Positions 45,883-56,182 of a DNA stretch of 64,000 nucleotides are shown here, one piece after another. The position numbers were made by a program, and so were the translations under genes. The notes below the pieces were generated by a model. The model ran no database searches. It was not told the origin of the DNA and worked only from the letters and a program-made list of their open reading frames with translations. Source of the DNA: Flavobacterium proteolyticum (lineage in GTDB: Bacteria > Bacteroidota > Bacteroidia > Flavobacteriales > Flavobacteriaceae); NCBI RefSeq assembly GCF_015223105.1, contig NZ_JADFTZ010000006.1, forward strand, positions 92,540 to 156,539. The letters run 5' to 3'. Numbering within the stretch: position 1 is the first letter of the stretch; the number at the start of each line of letters is the position of its first letter.

Positions 45883-45892
45883 AACAATTGTT
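45883..45892. promoter_or_regulatory. Ten-base palindrome between gcvT and hutH
   Basis: AACAATTGTT is perfectly symmetrical and lies 32 nt before the hutH start, in the control region shared with gcvT. It is a possible operator, but such AT-rich palindromes can occur by chance. Confidence 0.3.
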
Positions 45893-45923
45893 TGCAGAAT
45901 TTTGGACTTTTAAAATTAAACCA

Positions 45924-47426
45924 ATGGAAACTACACATTATATAAGTTCAGATTTATTGTCGATTGACATGATTAACGAGATTGTTTTTCAAGGAAAACA
46001 ATTGGCATTATCAGAGGAAGCTATCGTAAACATTGAGAAATGTAGAAAATATTTAGATGATAAAATGAAATCAAACTCCGATCCAATTTACGGAATCAAC
46101 ACCGGTTTTGGTTCGTTGTGTAATGTGAAAATTTCGAATGAAAATTTATCAAAACTTCAAGAGAATTTGGTAAAATCGCACGCTTGCGGAACAGGAGAGG
46201 AAGTACCTCATGAAATCGTAAAAATCATGTTGTTATTGAAAATTCAATCGTTAAGCTACGGACATTCAGGTGTTCAGTTGGTAACTGTGCAACGTTTGAT
46301 TGATTTTTACAACAATGATATTTTTCCAGTAATTTACACTCAAGGTTCGTTAGGAGCTTCGGGCGATTTAGCTCCGTTAGCGCATTTATCGTTACCATTG
46401 TTAGGAGAAGGCGAAGTGTATGTTGATGGTTTCAGACAACCAGCTTCAAAAGTATTGGCGAAATTTGGTTGGGAACCAATCGTTTTACAATCGAAAGAAG
46501 GTTTGGCATTGCTGAATGGAACGCAATTCATGAGCGCTTATGGCGTTTTCTGTTTGATTAAAGCAGAGAAAATTTCGTATTTAGCGGATTTCATTGGAGC
46601 AGTTTCATTAGAAGGTTTTGATGGGAGAATTGAACCATTTACGGATTTGATTCATTTAGTTCGTCCTCATAAAGGTCAAGTACAAACGGCTGAAAGAATG
46701 CGCGATTTGTTAGAAGATAGTGAAATCATTGCGCAACCAAAAGTACATGTGCAAGATCCATATTCATTCCGTTGTATTCCACAAGTGCATGGTGCTTCAA
46801 AAGATACGATTGATTATGTGAAGAAAGTGTTCCGTACCGAAATCAACTCGGTTACTGATAATCCAAATATTTTCGTAGGAGAAGATTTGATTATCTCTGG
46901 AGGGAATTTCCACGGACAACCATTGGCTTTAGCCTTAGATTTCTTAGGAATAGCGTTATCAGAATTAGGAAGTATTTCGGAAAGAAGAACCTATCAATTG
47001 ATTTCGGGATTGAGAAATTTACCAGCATTTTTGGTAAACGATCCAGGATTGAATTCAGGTTTCATGATTCCACAATACACAGCGGCAAGTATCGCAAGTC
47101 AAAATAAGCAGTTAGCAACACCATCAAGTATTGACAGTATTGTTTCTTCAAACGGACAAGAAGATCACGTGAGTATGGGAGCAAACGCTGCAACTAAAAC
47201 CTTACGAATTGTTGAAAACGTAGAACGTATTTTAGCTATCGAATTATTAAACGGTTCGCAAGCTTTAGAATTCAGAAGACCGTTAAAATCAAGTGAATTC
47301 ATTGAAAGTTTCGTAAAATCGTACAGAGAAGAAGTATCGTTTGTTTCAGAAGATAGAATTCTACACTACGATATTGAAAAATCAGTTTCGTTTTTAAATA
47401 GTTTTCAAATTGAAATGGAAGATTAA
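45924..47426 (+). CDS. hutH: Histidine ammonia-lyase
   Basis: First enzyme of histidine degradation, histidine to urocanate plus ammonia, 500 residues. The catalytic MIO cofactor forms from A145-S146-G147 in GSLGASGDLAPLAHLSLPL. YGINTGFG (about 57-64), QDPYSFRCIPQVHGASKD and SVTDNPNI are further active-site blocks. The start is ATG 45924 (METTHYISSDLLS); the frame is open 36 bases further up without family support. hutI and hutG are 27-30 kb to the left and hutU is not in the window. Tyrosine or phenylalanine ammonia-lyase is less likely, given the other hut genes. Confidence 0.92.
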   Translation: METTHYISSDLLSIDMINEIVFQGKQLALSEEAIVNIEKCRKYLDDKMKSNSDPIYGINTGFGSLCNVKISNENLSKLQENLVKSHACGTGEEVPHEIVKIMLLLKIQSLSYGHSGVQLVTVQRLIDFYNNDIFPVIYTQGSLGASGDLAPLAHLSLPLLGEGEVYVDGFRQPASKVLAKFGWEPIVLQSKEGLALLNGTQFMSAYGVFCLIKAEKISYLADFIGAVSLEGFDGRIEPFTDLIHLVRPHKGQVQTAERMRDLLEDSEIIAQPKVHVQDPYSFRCIPQVHGASKDTIDYVKKVFRTEINSVTDNPNIFVGEDLIISGGNFHGQPLALALDFLGIALSELGSISERRTYQLISGLRNLPAFLVNDPGLNSGFMIPQYTAASIASQNKQLATPSSIDSIVSSNGQEDHVSMGANAATKTLRIVENVERILAIELLNGSQALEFRRPLKSSEFIESFVKSYREEVSFVSEDRILHYDIEKSVSFLNSFQIEMED

Positions 47427-47427
47427 A

Positions 47428-47459
47428 AAAAAACGCTATTGAATTCCAATAGCGTTTTT
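47428..47459. terminator. Bidirectional terminator hairpin
   Basis: Fourteen-base perfect stem AAAAAACGCTATTG / CAATAGCGTTTTTT with loop AATT. It separates hutH from the convergent five-gene run. Confidence 0.92.
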
Positions 47460-47465
47460 TTTATT

Positions 47466-47861
47466 TTATTCTGTTAGAAATATTTCGGCTTCTTTAGAAA
47501 AATTATCAATTCCAGGTATTGTAGATCTTGATATATATGATTTGTCTTTTGTTTCTAGTATTTCAACTTTAATAGGATAGGTAAAATCGGGTTTAATTTT
47601 TAAAGTCTCTTTTGTAGCAGTAACTATATAGGTGCATTCGTCTATCCATTCTACATTAAAAGTAAGTTTTAAATCGTTTCCTTTAATTTGCTCAATTTGC
47701 AATTTTCCTTTTCGTTCGATCATAAAAGTAGTTCCAGATTTTTCATCAACTAATTTGAAAGTTCCGTTTTTAAATTTCTTGCAATTATTTTTTTGAGCAA
47801 AGCCTGATTCAAAAGAAAATAATGAACTTATTAATAAAAGTAGAATAACGATTTTTTTCAT
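47466..47861 (-). CDS. Small exported protein of unknown function
   Basis: A 131-residue protein with a signal peptide (MKKIVILLLLISSLFSFESG, ending FAQ). The mature part is about 108 residues of mostly beta strands with two cysteines (CKKFKNGTF and DECTYIVTA) that could form a disulfide. I recall similar small proteins in flavobacteria, sometimes mislabelled as topoisomerase-related; nothing in the sequence supports that. It overlaps the DUF1304 gene by 4 bases and is the last gene of the run. Confidence 0.65.
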   Translation of the reverse strand: MKKIVILLLLISSLFSFESGFAQKNNCKKFKNGTFKLVDEKSGTTFMIERKGKLQIEQIKGNDLKLTFNVEWIDECTYIVTATKETLKIKPDFTYPIKVEILETKDKSYISRSTIPGIDNFSKEAEIFLTE

Positions 47862-48220
47862 AAAGTAAAGATTAAAATGATTGTAATAATAGCGGGTAAC
47901 GCTTGTACATAAAATATTTTTTTTGATGCGGAATAAGCTCCAAAAATTCCAGCAACACTAACGCAACAAAGAAAGAAGACAGCAATATTTTGGCTCCAAT
48001 TTTCATCAGAAATAGCTAAAGACCAAAGTAACCCTGCAGATAAAAAACCATTATACAAACCTTGATTTGCAGCTAAAACTTTTGTTTTTTCGAATAAGTC
48101 TTCAGGAATGGTTCGGAATACTTTTTTGGCAGCTGTTGTCCAAGCAAACATTTCTAGCCATAGAAAATACAAGTGGAGTAGTGCTATGACGATAATAAGT
48201 ATTTTGCTGATGATGTGCAT
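47858..48220 (-). CDS. DUF1304 family membrane protein
   Basis: A 120-residue membrane protein with four predicted helices. HLYFLWLEMFAWTTAAKKVF near the N-terminus and AANQGLYNGFLSAGLLW in the middle are the DUF1304 signature. Function unknown. It overlaps the downstream gene by 4 bases and starts 3 bases after the TMEM175 gene, so it is tightly co-transcribed. Confidence 0.85.
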   Translation of the reverse strand: MHIISKILIIVIALLHLYFLWLEMFAWTTAAKKVFRTIPEDLFEKTKVLAANQGLYNGFLSAGLLWSLAISDENWSQNIAVFFLCCVSVAGIFGAYSASKKIFYVQALPAIITIILIFTL

Positions 48221-48223
48221 GAT

Positions 48224-48805
48224 TTATTCGTTTTCGTTTAAAATTCGTTCGATTCGTTTGTCTGGAATTAGCCAAATTAAAGCCACTAAAATGTAAATCG
48301 CTCCAGAAATTTCGACATAATATTTAGTCAAAACTACAGCAATTAAATATAGAACTACCGATAATTTTCCTTTATAATCTTTACCAATAGCTTTGGCTAA
48401 TACAGAGTCTTTTCCGTGGTCGATTAAAATTATTTTTTGTAAAATAAAATAAGCAATAGCGTTCATTAACAAAACCAAACCATACAACATCATGGGAAAT
48501 GAATTAAAATGATGTTCTCCAATCCAAGCCGTTGTGAATGGAATTAAAGACAACCAAAACAGTAAATGTAAATTAGCCCAAAGAATTTTACCATTCACTC
48601 TTTTTACGGTATGCATCATGTGATGATGGTTGTTCCAATAAATTCCAACATAAATAAAGCTCAAAATATAACTCAGAAATTTATGTGATAATTTAATTAC
48701 AGCTTCAAAAGTTGTGTTATCTGGAACTTTAAATTCCAAAACCATGATGGTAATTATAATGGCTAAAACGCCGTCGCTGAAAGCTTCTAATCGGTTTTTA
48801 TTCAT
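48224..48805 (-). CDS. TMEM175 family potassium channel-like protein (DUF1211)
   Basis: A 193-residue protein with six predicted helices. RLEAFSDGVLAIIITIMVLE at the N-terminus holds the RxxxFSD motif that marks the pore-lining first helix of TMEM175 channels. YWNNHHHMMHTVKRVNGKILW is the next conserved block. Bacterial members form tetrameric potassium-permeable channels. It begins 1 base after the DUF421 gene ends. Confidence 0.88.
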   Translation of the reverse strand: MNKNRLEAFSDGVLAIIITIMVLEFKVPDNTTFEAVIKLSHKFLSYILSFIYVGIYWNNHHHMMHTVKRVNGKILWANLHLLFWLSLIPFTTAWIGEHHFNSFPMMLYGLVLLMNAIAYFILQKIILIDHGKDSVLAKAIGKDYKGKLSVVLYLIAVVLTKYYVEISGAIYILVALIWLIPDKRIERILNENE

Positions 48806-48806
48806 A

Positions 48807-49322
48807 TTAATTGTTTAGTTCGCCTAATGTTTTATGAATTTTTCTTTTATGATGGGTTTGTTTTAAATTCTCGTTACCTGAAATGATACTAATATTTCCA
48901 TCAATTTCAAACATGGCTAATTTTACATCTTTATAATATTCAATTCCGTGTTCGCGCATGGCTTCTTCAAGTTCTTCTGATGTAATTCCTAATCGAGCTA
49001 AGGTTTTGAATTCAGTTTTTCCGTTATGAATTAAAATTTCTGGTTTGTCTTGCACCAATCTTTTAATAAATTTCGATTTCAACATTACTTTCTTAAAAAT
49101 AAAATTGATTAAGAAAAGTGAAAAAGCAGCAATCATTCCGCCATACAACGAAGTATCAGCTCCAACCATAGCATTTTGAACCGAATTACTAATCAACAAA
49201 ATTAGAATAACATCAGCTGTATTAAGTTGTGAAAGTTCTTTTTTTCCAAATATTCGCAAAGCAATTATCATGAAAAAATAAACAGCAATACTTCTTAATG
49301 TGATGTCGATATACGGATTCAT
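48807..49322 (-). CDS. DUF421 (YetF-like) membrane protein
   Basis: A 171-residue protein with three N-terminal membrane helices (DITLRSIAVYFFMIIALRIF is the first) and a cytoplasmic domain. RIFGKKELSQLNTADVILIL and LVQDKPEILIHNGK are typical of the family. GITSEELEEAMREHGIEYYK and VKLAMFEIDGNISII complete it. Relatives are sporulation or envelope proteins of unclear function. It lies between the RimK gene (7-nt gap) and the TMEM175 gene (1-nt gap). Confidence 0.87.
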   Translation of the reverse strand: MNPYIDITLRSIAVYFFMIIALRIFGKKELSQLNTADVILILLISNSVQNAMVGADTSLYGGMIAAFSLFLINFIFKKVMLKSKFIKRLVQDKPEILIHNGKTEFKTLARLGITSEELEEAMREHGIEYYKDVKLAMFEIDGNISIISGNENLKQTHHKRKIHKTLGELNN

Positions 49323-49329
49323 TATTTAA

Positions 49330-50697
49330 CTATTTCCACTTAAAGTTTTTCTCAATTGCTTTAATCATTTCGCCTGCAATGTCTTTTTGAGTAGCGCCTT
49401 CAATTCCTTCTAAACCTGGAGATGAATTTACTTCTAATAATAACGGACCTTTTGACGAACGAATGATGTCAACTCCAGCCACTTTTAAATTCATTGCTTT
49501 TGCTGCTTTGATTGCGATTTTCTTTTCATCAGAAGTAATTTTTACCACAGAAGCAGTTCCTCCCATGTGAATATTAGCTCTGAATTCTCCTGGAGCAGCT
49601 TCACGTTGCATGGCTGCAACAACTTTTCCATCTACAACAAAGAGCCTCAAATCTTTACCATTTGCTTCTTTAATAAATTCTTGAACTAAAATATTAGCAT
49701 TTAAACTCTTGAAAGCATTGATAACCGATTCAGCAGCTTTTTTGGTTTCTGCCAAAACGACACCTTTTCCTTGTGTTCCTTCTAATAATTTTACGATTAA
49801 AGGCGAACCTCCAACCATTTTAATTAAATCGTCGGTATCTAAAGGTGAGTTCGCGAATCCGGTCGTTGGGATATCAACGCCGTTGTTTAATAACAATTGT
49901 AATGAAAATAATTTATCTCTCGATTGACTAATAGCCGCTGAGTTATTTAAAGCAAATACCTTTAAAGCTTCAAATTGACGCGTTAAAGCACAACCATAAT
50001 ACGTCATGCTAGGACGAATTCTAGGAATAACAGCATCAAAATCATTCAAAACTTTTCCACCACGATAATGAATTTCAGGTTTTGTGGCATCTAATTTCAT
50101 GTAGCAGTACTTCAAATTTAAGAAATGCATTTCATGACCTCTTAATTCGCCTGCTTCTAAAATACGTTTGTTACTGTATAATTCAGGATTACTGGCTAAT
50201 AAACCAATTTTTAATCCTTTTTTATTTTCGCTTGCTGCGTAATAATATTCTTTAAGTTTTTCGGTTGTAGGTTGTCCCAATAAATAACGTTTTTCAGGAT
50301 CGACTAAAACACGACCTGACATTGCTTCACGACCCAATAACATTCTGAAACCCATCGAATCGCGATTGGTTAACGTAACTTCGATTTCCCAAGTTTTGCC
50401 ACCAATTTCAAGTTTGGTTTTGATTACATAACGTTGTTCTCTAAAGCCGCTTGAGCTTTTAACGACTCTTTTGTCAATTAATGGTGCTTCGCAATGGATT
50501 ACTGCTTTTGCATTATTTTGGATAGGATTAATATCGAATTTAACCCAACTCTCACTGTCTTTTTCAAATGTAACAATATTGATGGCGTGCAATGCCGATG
50601 TTTTTGCGCCAGAATCAACACGTGCTTTGATAGTTGGAATTCCTAAAGCAGGGAAGGAACACCATTCTTCGCTACCTACGATAACTTTGTCTTGCAT
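49330..50697 (-). CDS. rimK: RimB-RimK fusion: retropepsin-like domain plus ATP-grasp glutamate ligase
   Basis: A 455-residue fusion. Residues about 1-145 are the RimB/ATP-dependent zinc-protease-like domain with the retropepsin motif [11 protein letters not shown] and LGREAMSG. Residues about 160-455 are an ATP-grasp ligase of the RimK type, with [37 protein letters not shown] and [14 protein letters not shown]. RimK adds glutamates to the C-terminus of ribosomal protein bS6, and RimB-type proteins act in the same system in other bacteria. The fusion implies both act on one substrate. bS6 as the target is inference. It heads the minus-strand run of five genes. Confidence 0.87.
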   Translation of the reverse strand: MQDKVIVGSEEWCSFPALGIPTIKARVDSGAKTSALHAINIVTFEKDSESWVKFDINPIQNNAKAVIHCEAPLIDKRVVKSSSGFREQRYVIKTKLEIGGKTWEIEVTLTNRDSMGFRMLLGREAMSGRVLVDPEKRYLLGQPTTEKLKEYYYAASENKKGLKIGLLASNPELYSNKRILEAGELRGHEMHFLNLKYCYMKLDATKPEIHYRGGKVLNDFDAVIPRIRPSMTYYGCALTRQFEALKVFALNNSAAISQSRDKLFSLQLLLNNGVDIPTTGFANSPLDTDDLIKMVGGSPLIVKLLEGTQGKGVVLAETKKAAESVINAFKSLNANILVQEFIKEANGKDLRLFVVDGKVVAAMQREAAPGEFRANIHMGGTASVVKITSDEKKIAIKAAKAMNLKVAGVDIIRSSKGPLLLEVNSSPGLEGIEGATQKDIAGEMIKAIEKNFKWK

Positions 50698-50767
50698 AGA
50701 TGTATTTGTAATTTAAAACTAATGTAGTATTTTTTTTAATACAATTATCATTTCGATACATAAAAAA

Positions 50768-50789
50768 AACCAAGCTTAAGAGCTTGGTT
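50768..50789 (-). terminator. Terminator overlapping the clpC stop codon
   Basis: Nine-base stem AACCAAGCT / AGCTTGGTT with a four-base loop. The clpC stop (50776-50778) is inside the hairpin and an eight-base U-run follows on the minus strand. Confidence 0.85.
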
Positions 50790-53325
50790 CTTCTAATTTT
50801 TTAATTTCTATTTTGAGTTCTTGTGCGGTTTCATCTAAATCCATGAAAATCTGATCGCCTTCGTGGATTTTATGTGTGATAATTTCCTCTGCAAGAGCAT
50901 CTTCAACATATTTTTGAATAGCTCTTTTTAAAGGACGCGCACCAAATTGCTTATCGAAACCTTTATCTGCAATAAAATCTTTTGCTTTTTCTGAAAGTAC
51001 AAGTGTATAACCTAAATCTTTCACTCGAGCATATAATTTATCCATTTCGATATCGATAATTTTATCGATATCGTGTTTTTCTAATGCATTGAACACAATA
51101 ACATCATCAATACGATTTAAGAATTCAGGAGCAAAAGCTTTTTTCAAGGCATTTTCGATAATTCCTTTTGAATGTTCTTCGGTTTGTGCTTGTTTTGAAG
51201 CTGTTCCAAATCCAACTCCTGTTCCAAAATCTTTTAATTGACGCGCTCCAACGTTAGAAGTCATGATGATAATCGTATTTCTAAAATCAATTTTACGACC
51301 TAAACTATCGGTTAAATGTCCATCATCTAAAACTTGAAGCATCATATTGAATACATCTGGATGCGCTTTTTCAATCTCATCTAATAATACAACGCAATAA
51401 GGTTTTCTTCTTACTTTTTCGGTTAATTGACCACCTTCTTCATATCCAACGTATCCAGGAGGCGCTCCAACTAATCTTGAAATCGCAAATTTTTCCATGT
51501 ATTCGCTCATATCAATACGAACCAATGCATCTTCAGAGTCGAATAATTCTTTTGCAATAACTTTTGCTAATTGTGTTTTTCCAACACCTGTTTGTCCTAA
51601 GAAAATAAACGAACCAATCGGCTTGTTTGGATCTTTCAAACCAGCACGATTTCTTTGTATCGATTTTGCGATTTTTAATACCGCTTCGTCTTGTCCAATT
51701 ACCTTACCTTTAATTAGTTCTGGTAGGTGAGCTAATTTATTACTTTCAGTTTGAGCAATACGATTCACTGGGATTCCAGTCATCATAGAAACGACATCTG
51801 CAACGTTATCTTCTGTAACAGTTACTTTGTTGTTTTTAGAATCTTCTTCCCATTGTTCTTGAGCTATAGCTAAATCTTTTTCAATGCGTTTTTCATCATC
51901 ACGAAGTTTAGCAGCTTCCTCGTATTTCTGTTTTTTAACAACGGTATTTTTAAGCTCGCGTACTTCTTCTAATTTCTTTTCTAATTCTAAAATTTGTTTC
52001 GGAACATCAATATTGATAATATGAACACGAGAACCCGCTTCATCTAAAGCATCAATCGCTTTGTCTGGAAGGAAACGATCGGTCATATATCTATTCGTTA
52101 ATTTAACACAAGCCTCAATAGCTTCTGGAGTGTAAATTACATTATGATGGTCTTCGTATTTTGGTTTGATGTTATTCAAAATCGTAATTGTTTCTTCAAC
52201 AGATGTTGGTTCTACAATCACTTTTTGGAAACGTCTTTCTAAAGCACCATCTTTCTCAATATATTGACGGTATTCATCTAGCGTTGTTGCGCCCACACAT
52301 TGAATTTCGCCTCTTGCCAATGCAGGTTTAAACATATTGGAAGCATCAAGCGAACCAGTTGCGCCTCCAGCACCAACAATCGTGTGAATTTCGTCTATGA
52401 ATAAGATGATATCATCATTTTTCTCTAATTCATTCATTACCGCTTTCATTCGTTCTTCGAATTGTCCGCGATATTTTGTACCTGCTACTAAACTTGCTAA
52501 ATCAAGTGTAACTACACGTTTGTTGAATAAATTACGAGATACTTTTTTCTTGATAATTCGTAAAGCCAAACCTTCAGCAATTGCTGATTTTCCAACCCCA
52601 GGTTCTCCAATTAAAAGAGGGTTGTTTTTCTTTCTTCGACTTAAGATTTGAGAAACACGTTCAATTTCTTTTTCGCGTCCTACTACAGGATCTAATTTTC
52701 CTTCTTCAGCCATTTCAGTTAAATCGCGCCCAAAGTTATCTAATACAGGAGTTTTTGATTTTTTATTGGTCTTACTTCCTGATGAAGGATTGTTAAATGA
52801 GCTTTCCTTTAAACTGTCATCTTGTCCGGAATCGTCATTAAACGACTCTGCTTTTGGCAAGTTTTCTAAATAATCGTCTTCGTTTGTCATCATGGCTGTA
52901 TACTGTTCTTTAACGGTTTCGTAATCAATTTTTATTTTGTTCAACAACTTGGTTGTTGGGTCGTTTTCATTGCGTAAAATACATAGCAATAGGTGAGCGG
53001 TACTAATTTCAGAATTATTGAATAGTTTCGCTTCTAAAAAAGTAGTCTTCAGAGCACGTTCTGCTTGGCGTGTTAAGTGAAGATTTTGTTTTTCTAGATT
53101 TTGAATACCATTTGGGTTAGCGGGACTTAAAATCTCTACTTTTTTTCTTAAGTGAGATAAGTCAACTGCTAAATTATTCAAGATATTAATAGCTTTTCCA
53201 TTGCCATCTCGAAGTATTCCTAGCATTAAATGTTCGGTACCAATAAAGTCGTGACCTAGTCGTAAAGCTTCTTCTTTACTGTAGGTAATTACGTCTTTAA
53301 CTCGTGGTGAAAAATTATCGTCCAT
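50776..53325 (-). CDS. clpC: ATP-dependent Clp protease ATP-binding subunit ClpC
   Basis: AAA+ unfoldase of about 849 residues that feeds proteins into ClpP. Two Clp_N repeats (about 3-145: FSPRVKDVITYSKEEALRLG, HDFIGTEHLMLGIL) are followed by the first AAA domain with Walker A GEPGVGKS (240-247). A middle UVR motif (YEEAAKLRDDEKRIEKDL) and a second AAA domain with Walker A GQTGVGKT come next. GVGFGTASK carries the ClpP-binding loop. The UVR motif and length make it ClpC, not ClpA or ClpB. The start is ATG 53323-53325 (MDDNFSPRVKDV). No mcsA, mcsB or ctsR is adjacent. It is divergent from gyrA across about 250 bp. Confidence 0.92.
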   Translation of the reverse strand: MDDNFSPRVKDVITYSKEEALRLGHDFIGTEHLMLGILRDGNGKAINILNNLAVDLSHLRKKVEILSPANPNGIQNLEKQNLHLTRQAERALKTTFLEAKLFNNSEISTAHLLLCILRNENDPTTKLLNKIKIDYETVKEQYTAMMTNEDDYLENLPKAESFNDDSGQDDSLKESSFNNPSSGSKTNKKSKTPVLDNFGRDLTEMAEEGKLDPVVGREKEIERVSQILSRRKKNNPLLIGEPGVGKSAIAEGLALRIIKKKVSRNLFNKRVVTLDLASLVAGTKYRGQFEERMKAVMNELEKNDDIILFIDEIHTIVGAGGATGSLDASNMFKPALARGEIQCVGATTLDEYRQYIEKDGALERRFQKVIVEPTSVEETITILNNIKPKYEDHHNVIYTPEAIEACVKLTNRYMTDRFLPDKAIDALDEAGSRVHIINIDVPKQILELEKKLEEVRELKNTVVKKQKYEEAAKLRDDEKRIEKDLAIAQEQWEEDSKNNKVTVTEDNVADVVSMMTGIPVNRIAQTESNKLAHLPELIKGKVIGQDEAVLKIAKSIQRNRAGLKDPNKPIGSFIFLGQTGVGKTQLAKVIAKELFDSEDALVRIDMSEYMEKFAISRLVGAPPGYVGYEEGGQLTEKVRRKPYCVVLLDEIEKAHPDVFNMMLQVLDDGHLTDSLGRKIDFRNTIIIMTSNVGARQLKDFGTGVGFGTASKQAQTEEHSKGIIENALKKAFAPEFLNRIDDVIVFNALEKHDIDKIIDIEMDKLYARVKDLGYTLVLSEKAKDFIADKGFDKQFGARPLKRAIQKYVEDALAEEIITHKIHEGDQIFMDLDETAQELKIEIKKLEEPSS

Positions 53326-53507
53326 AGCATTTGTAATATAAGTAAAAGTACAAAATTCTATAAGGAAATACAAAAATCATACCTTATAAAAGTACAGATA
53401 GGCTAAATGACAAAAAATATTTCAAAAATGAAAGTTTCTTTGAAGTGAATTATAAGCAATTTGTAAACAAAATTGTTAATAAATAGTCGAAATAAGTGTT
53501 TTAAAAT

Positions 53508-53539
53508 TTGTGGTAAAAGTTCAAAAAGCTGTATATTGG
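53508..53539 (+). promoter_or_regulatory. Likely gyrA promoter
   Basis: TTG at 53508-53510, a 21-nt spacer and TATATTGG at 53532-53539: one base off TAnnTTTG, 39 nt before gyrA. The rest of the clpC-gyrA gap (53326-53507) shows no gene. Confidence 0.55.
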
Positions 53540-53578
53540 CACGTTTTAGTACTAATATATAATTTAATATAAATACTT

Positions 53579-56128
53579 ATGTCAGAAGGAGAAAAGTTAA
53601 TTCCTATTAACATTGAGGAAGAAATGAAATCAGCTTACATCGATTATTCGATGTCTGTTATTGTGTCACGTGCACTTCCTGATGTTAGAGATGGTTTAAA
53701 GCCTGTACACCGAAGAGTTTTATTTGGAATGTACGAATTAGGAGTTCTTTCGAACAGAGCCCACAAAAAGTCGGCAAGGATTGTTGGAGAAGTTTTAGGT
53801 AAATATCACCCACACGGTGATACCTCAGTATATGATGCAATGGTGCGTATGGCTCAAGAATGGAGTTTACGCTACTTAATGGTTGATGGTCAAGGTAACT
53901 TTGGTTCTGTCGATGGTGATAGCCCAGCAGCAATGCGTTATACAGAAGCCAGAATGAAAAAGATTTCGGAAGAAATGTTGGCTGATATTGACAAAGAAAC
54001 AGTTGATTTTCAATTGAACTTTGATGATACGTTGCAAGAACCAACAGTTATGCCAACAAAAGTACCAACTTTATTGATTAATGGTGCTTCTGGTATTGCG
54101 GTTGGTATGGCAACAAATATGGCGCCTCACAACTTGACTGAAGTTATTGATGGAACATTGGCATTTATCGACAATAATGATATTGAGATTGATGAATTAA
54201 TCAATTATATAAAAGCACCGGATTTTCCTACTGGAGGAATTATCTATGGTTATGAAGGAGTAAGAGAAGCATTCAAAACGGGAAGAGGACGTATTGTAAT
54301 GCGTGCAAAAGTTGGTTTTGAAGAAGTTAATGGTAGAGAAGCCATTATCGTTACTGAAATTCCTTATCAGGTTAACAAAGCTGAAATGATTAAGAAAACA
54401 GCGGATTTAGTTAACGAAAAGAAAATAGAAGGTATTTCAAACATTCGAGACGAATCGGATAGAAATGGAATGCGTGTAGTTTATGAATTAAAACGTGATG
54501 CAGTTCCAAATGTTGTTTTAAATACACTTTATAAATATACCCAATTACAATCTTCATTCAGTGTAAATAATATTGCATTGGTAAAAGGTCGTCCGCAAAT
54601 GTTAAATCTTAAAGATTTGATTTATCATTTCGTTGAACACCGTCATGATGTTGTAGTTCGTAGAGCGCAATATGATTTAAGAAAAGCTGAAGAAAGAGCT
54701 CATATTTTAGAAGGTTTAATTATTGCATCTGATAATATTGATGAAGTAATCAAAATCATCAGAGCCTCTAAAGATGGTGATGAAGCTAGAGCAAAATTAA
54801 TTGAGCGTTTCAAATTATCGGAAATTCAAGCGCGTGCAATCGTAGAAATGCGTTTAAGACAATTAACAGGTCTTGAACAAGATAAGTTACGTGCTGAATA
54901 CGAAGAAATCATGAAATTGATTGCGTATTTAAAAGAATTACTTGCAAGTAAAGAAATGAGAATGCAAGTTATCAAAGATGAATTAATTGAGATTAGAGAC
55001 AAATATGGCGATGAGCGTCGTTCTCAAATTGAATATTCTGGAGGTGATGTTAGTATCGAAGATTTAATTGCTGATGAAAGTGTGGTTATTACAATTTCTC
55101 ATGCAGGTTACATCAAACGTACTTCATTATCAGAATACAAAACTCAAAATAGAGGAGGAGTTGGGCAAAAATCGGCTGGAACTAGAGATCAAGATTTCTT
55201 AGAGCATTTATTTGTGGCAACTAATCACCAATATTTAATGTTCTTTACTCAAAAAGGTAAGTGTTATTGGATGCGTGTTTACGAAATTCCAGAAGGAACA
55301 AAAACAAGTAAAGGTCGCGCAATTCAAAACTTAATTAATATTGAGCAAGATGATAAAGTAAAAGCATTCATCTGTACGCAAGACTTAAAAGACCAAGATT
55401 ATATCAATAGTCACTATGTAATTATGGCTACGAAACAAGGTCAAGTTAAGAAAACGCCGCTTGAACAATATTCTCGTCCACGTCAAAATGGAATTAATGC
55501 TATCACCATTAAAGAAGATGATGAATTAATCGGGGCAAAATTAACTACAGGAAACAGTCAAGTTTTAATTGCTGTGAAATCAGGTAAGTTAGTTCGTTTT
55601 GAAGAAGAGAAAACACGTCCAATGGGAAGAACGGCTTCTGGAGTTAGAGGAATTACATTAGCCGACGAAAAAGATGAAGTAATTGGATTGGTTTCTATTG
55701 ATAAAGATCATGTAAACGATTCTCAACTTTTAGTAGTTACTGAAAATGGTTACGGAAAACGTACTAAGTTGGTAGATGAAGACGGAGAAGATGTGTACAG
55801 AATCACAAATAGAGGTGGAAAAGGAGTAAAAACTCTTAACATTACTGAAAAAACAGGTCAATTAATTTCTATTAATGACGTTACAGATGAAGATGATTTA
55901 ATGATCATCAACAAATCAGGATTAACCATTAGAATGAAAATTTCTGATTTACGTGTAATGGGAAGAGCTACTCAAGGAGTTCGATTAATTAACATCAAAG
56001 GAAATGATTCAATTGCTGCGGTAACTAAAGTACTTCGCGAAGATGAAGAAGTAGAATTGGATGAAAATGAAAATATTTCAGATGCTGAAAATGGCACAGA
56101 TATTGATTCAACTGAAACACAAGAATAA
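53579..56128 (+). CDS. gyrA: DNA gyrase subunit A
   Basis: Type IIA topoisomerase breakage-reunion subunit of 849 residues. It introduces negative supercoils with GyrB. The start [20 protein letters not shown], the catalytic tyrosine Y121 in [10 protein letters not shown], and six C-terminal beta-pinwheel blades ([40 protein letters not shown]) are clear. The quinolone region reads [17 protein letters not shown] with T82 and D86. That is the wild-type pattern I recall for Flavobacterium, so no resistance change is seen. An acidic tail (about 825-849) ends the protein. GyrB is not nearby. Confidence 0.95.
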   Translation: MSEGEKLIPINIEEEMKSAYIDYSMSVIVSRALPDVRDGLKPVHRRVLFGMYELGVLSNRAHKKSARIVGEVLGKYHPHGDTSVYDAMVRMAQEWSLRYLMVDGQGNFGSVDGDSPAAMRYTEARMKKISEEMLADIDKETVDFQLNFDDTLQEPTVMPTKVPTLLINGASGIAVGMATNMAPHNLTEVIDGTLAFIDNNDIEIDELINYIKAPDFPTGGIIYGYEGVREAFKTGRGRIVMRAKVGFEEVNGREAIIVTEIPYQVNKAEMIKKTADLVNEKKIEGISNIRDESDRNGMRVVYELKRDAVPNVVLNTLYKYTQLQSSFSVNNIALVKGRPQMLNLKDLIYHFVEHRHDVVVRRAQYDLRKAEERAHILEGLIIASDNIDEVIKIIRASKDGDEARAKLIERFKLSEIQARAIVEMRLRQLTGLEQDKLRAEYEEIMKLIAYLKELLASKEMRMQVIKDELIEIRDKYGDERRSQIEYSGGDVSIEDLIADESVVITISHAGYIKRTSLSEYKTQNRGGVGQKSAGTRDQDFLEHLFVATNHQYLMFFTQKGKCYWMRVYEIPEGTKTSKGRAIQNLINIEQDDKVKAFICTQDLKDQDYINSHYVIMATKQGQVKKTPLEQYSRPRQNGINAITIKEDDELIGAKLTTGNSQVLIAVKSGKLVRFEEEKTRPMGRTASGVRGITLADEKDEVIGLVSIDKDHVNDSQLLVVTENGYGKRTKLVDEDGEDVYRITNRGGKGVKTLNITEKTGQLISINDVTDEDDLMIINKSGLTIRMKISDLRVMGRATQGVRLINIKGNDSIAAVTKVLREDEEVELDENENISDAENGTDIDSTETQE

Positions 56129-56136
56129 ATAGAAAG

Positions 56137-56160
56137 AGCCCAAATTTATTTTGGGCTTTT
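56137..56160 (+). terminator. Terminator after gyrA
   Basis: Stem AGCCCAAA / TTTGGGCT with a five-base loop, then TTTGTTT. It lies just before the next plus-strand gene. Confidence 0.8.
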
Positions 56161-56182
56161 GTTTAACCCAGATTTTAAAATA

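Noticed and set aside
53809..53860. Quinolone-resistance change in gyrA
   Set aside because: Thr at 82 and Asp at 86 are, as I recall, the wild-type residues in Flavobacterium, so no resistance is indicated.
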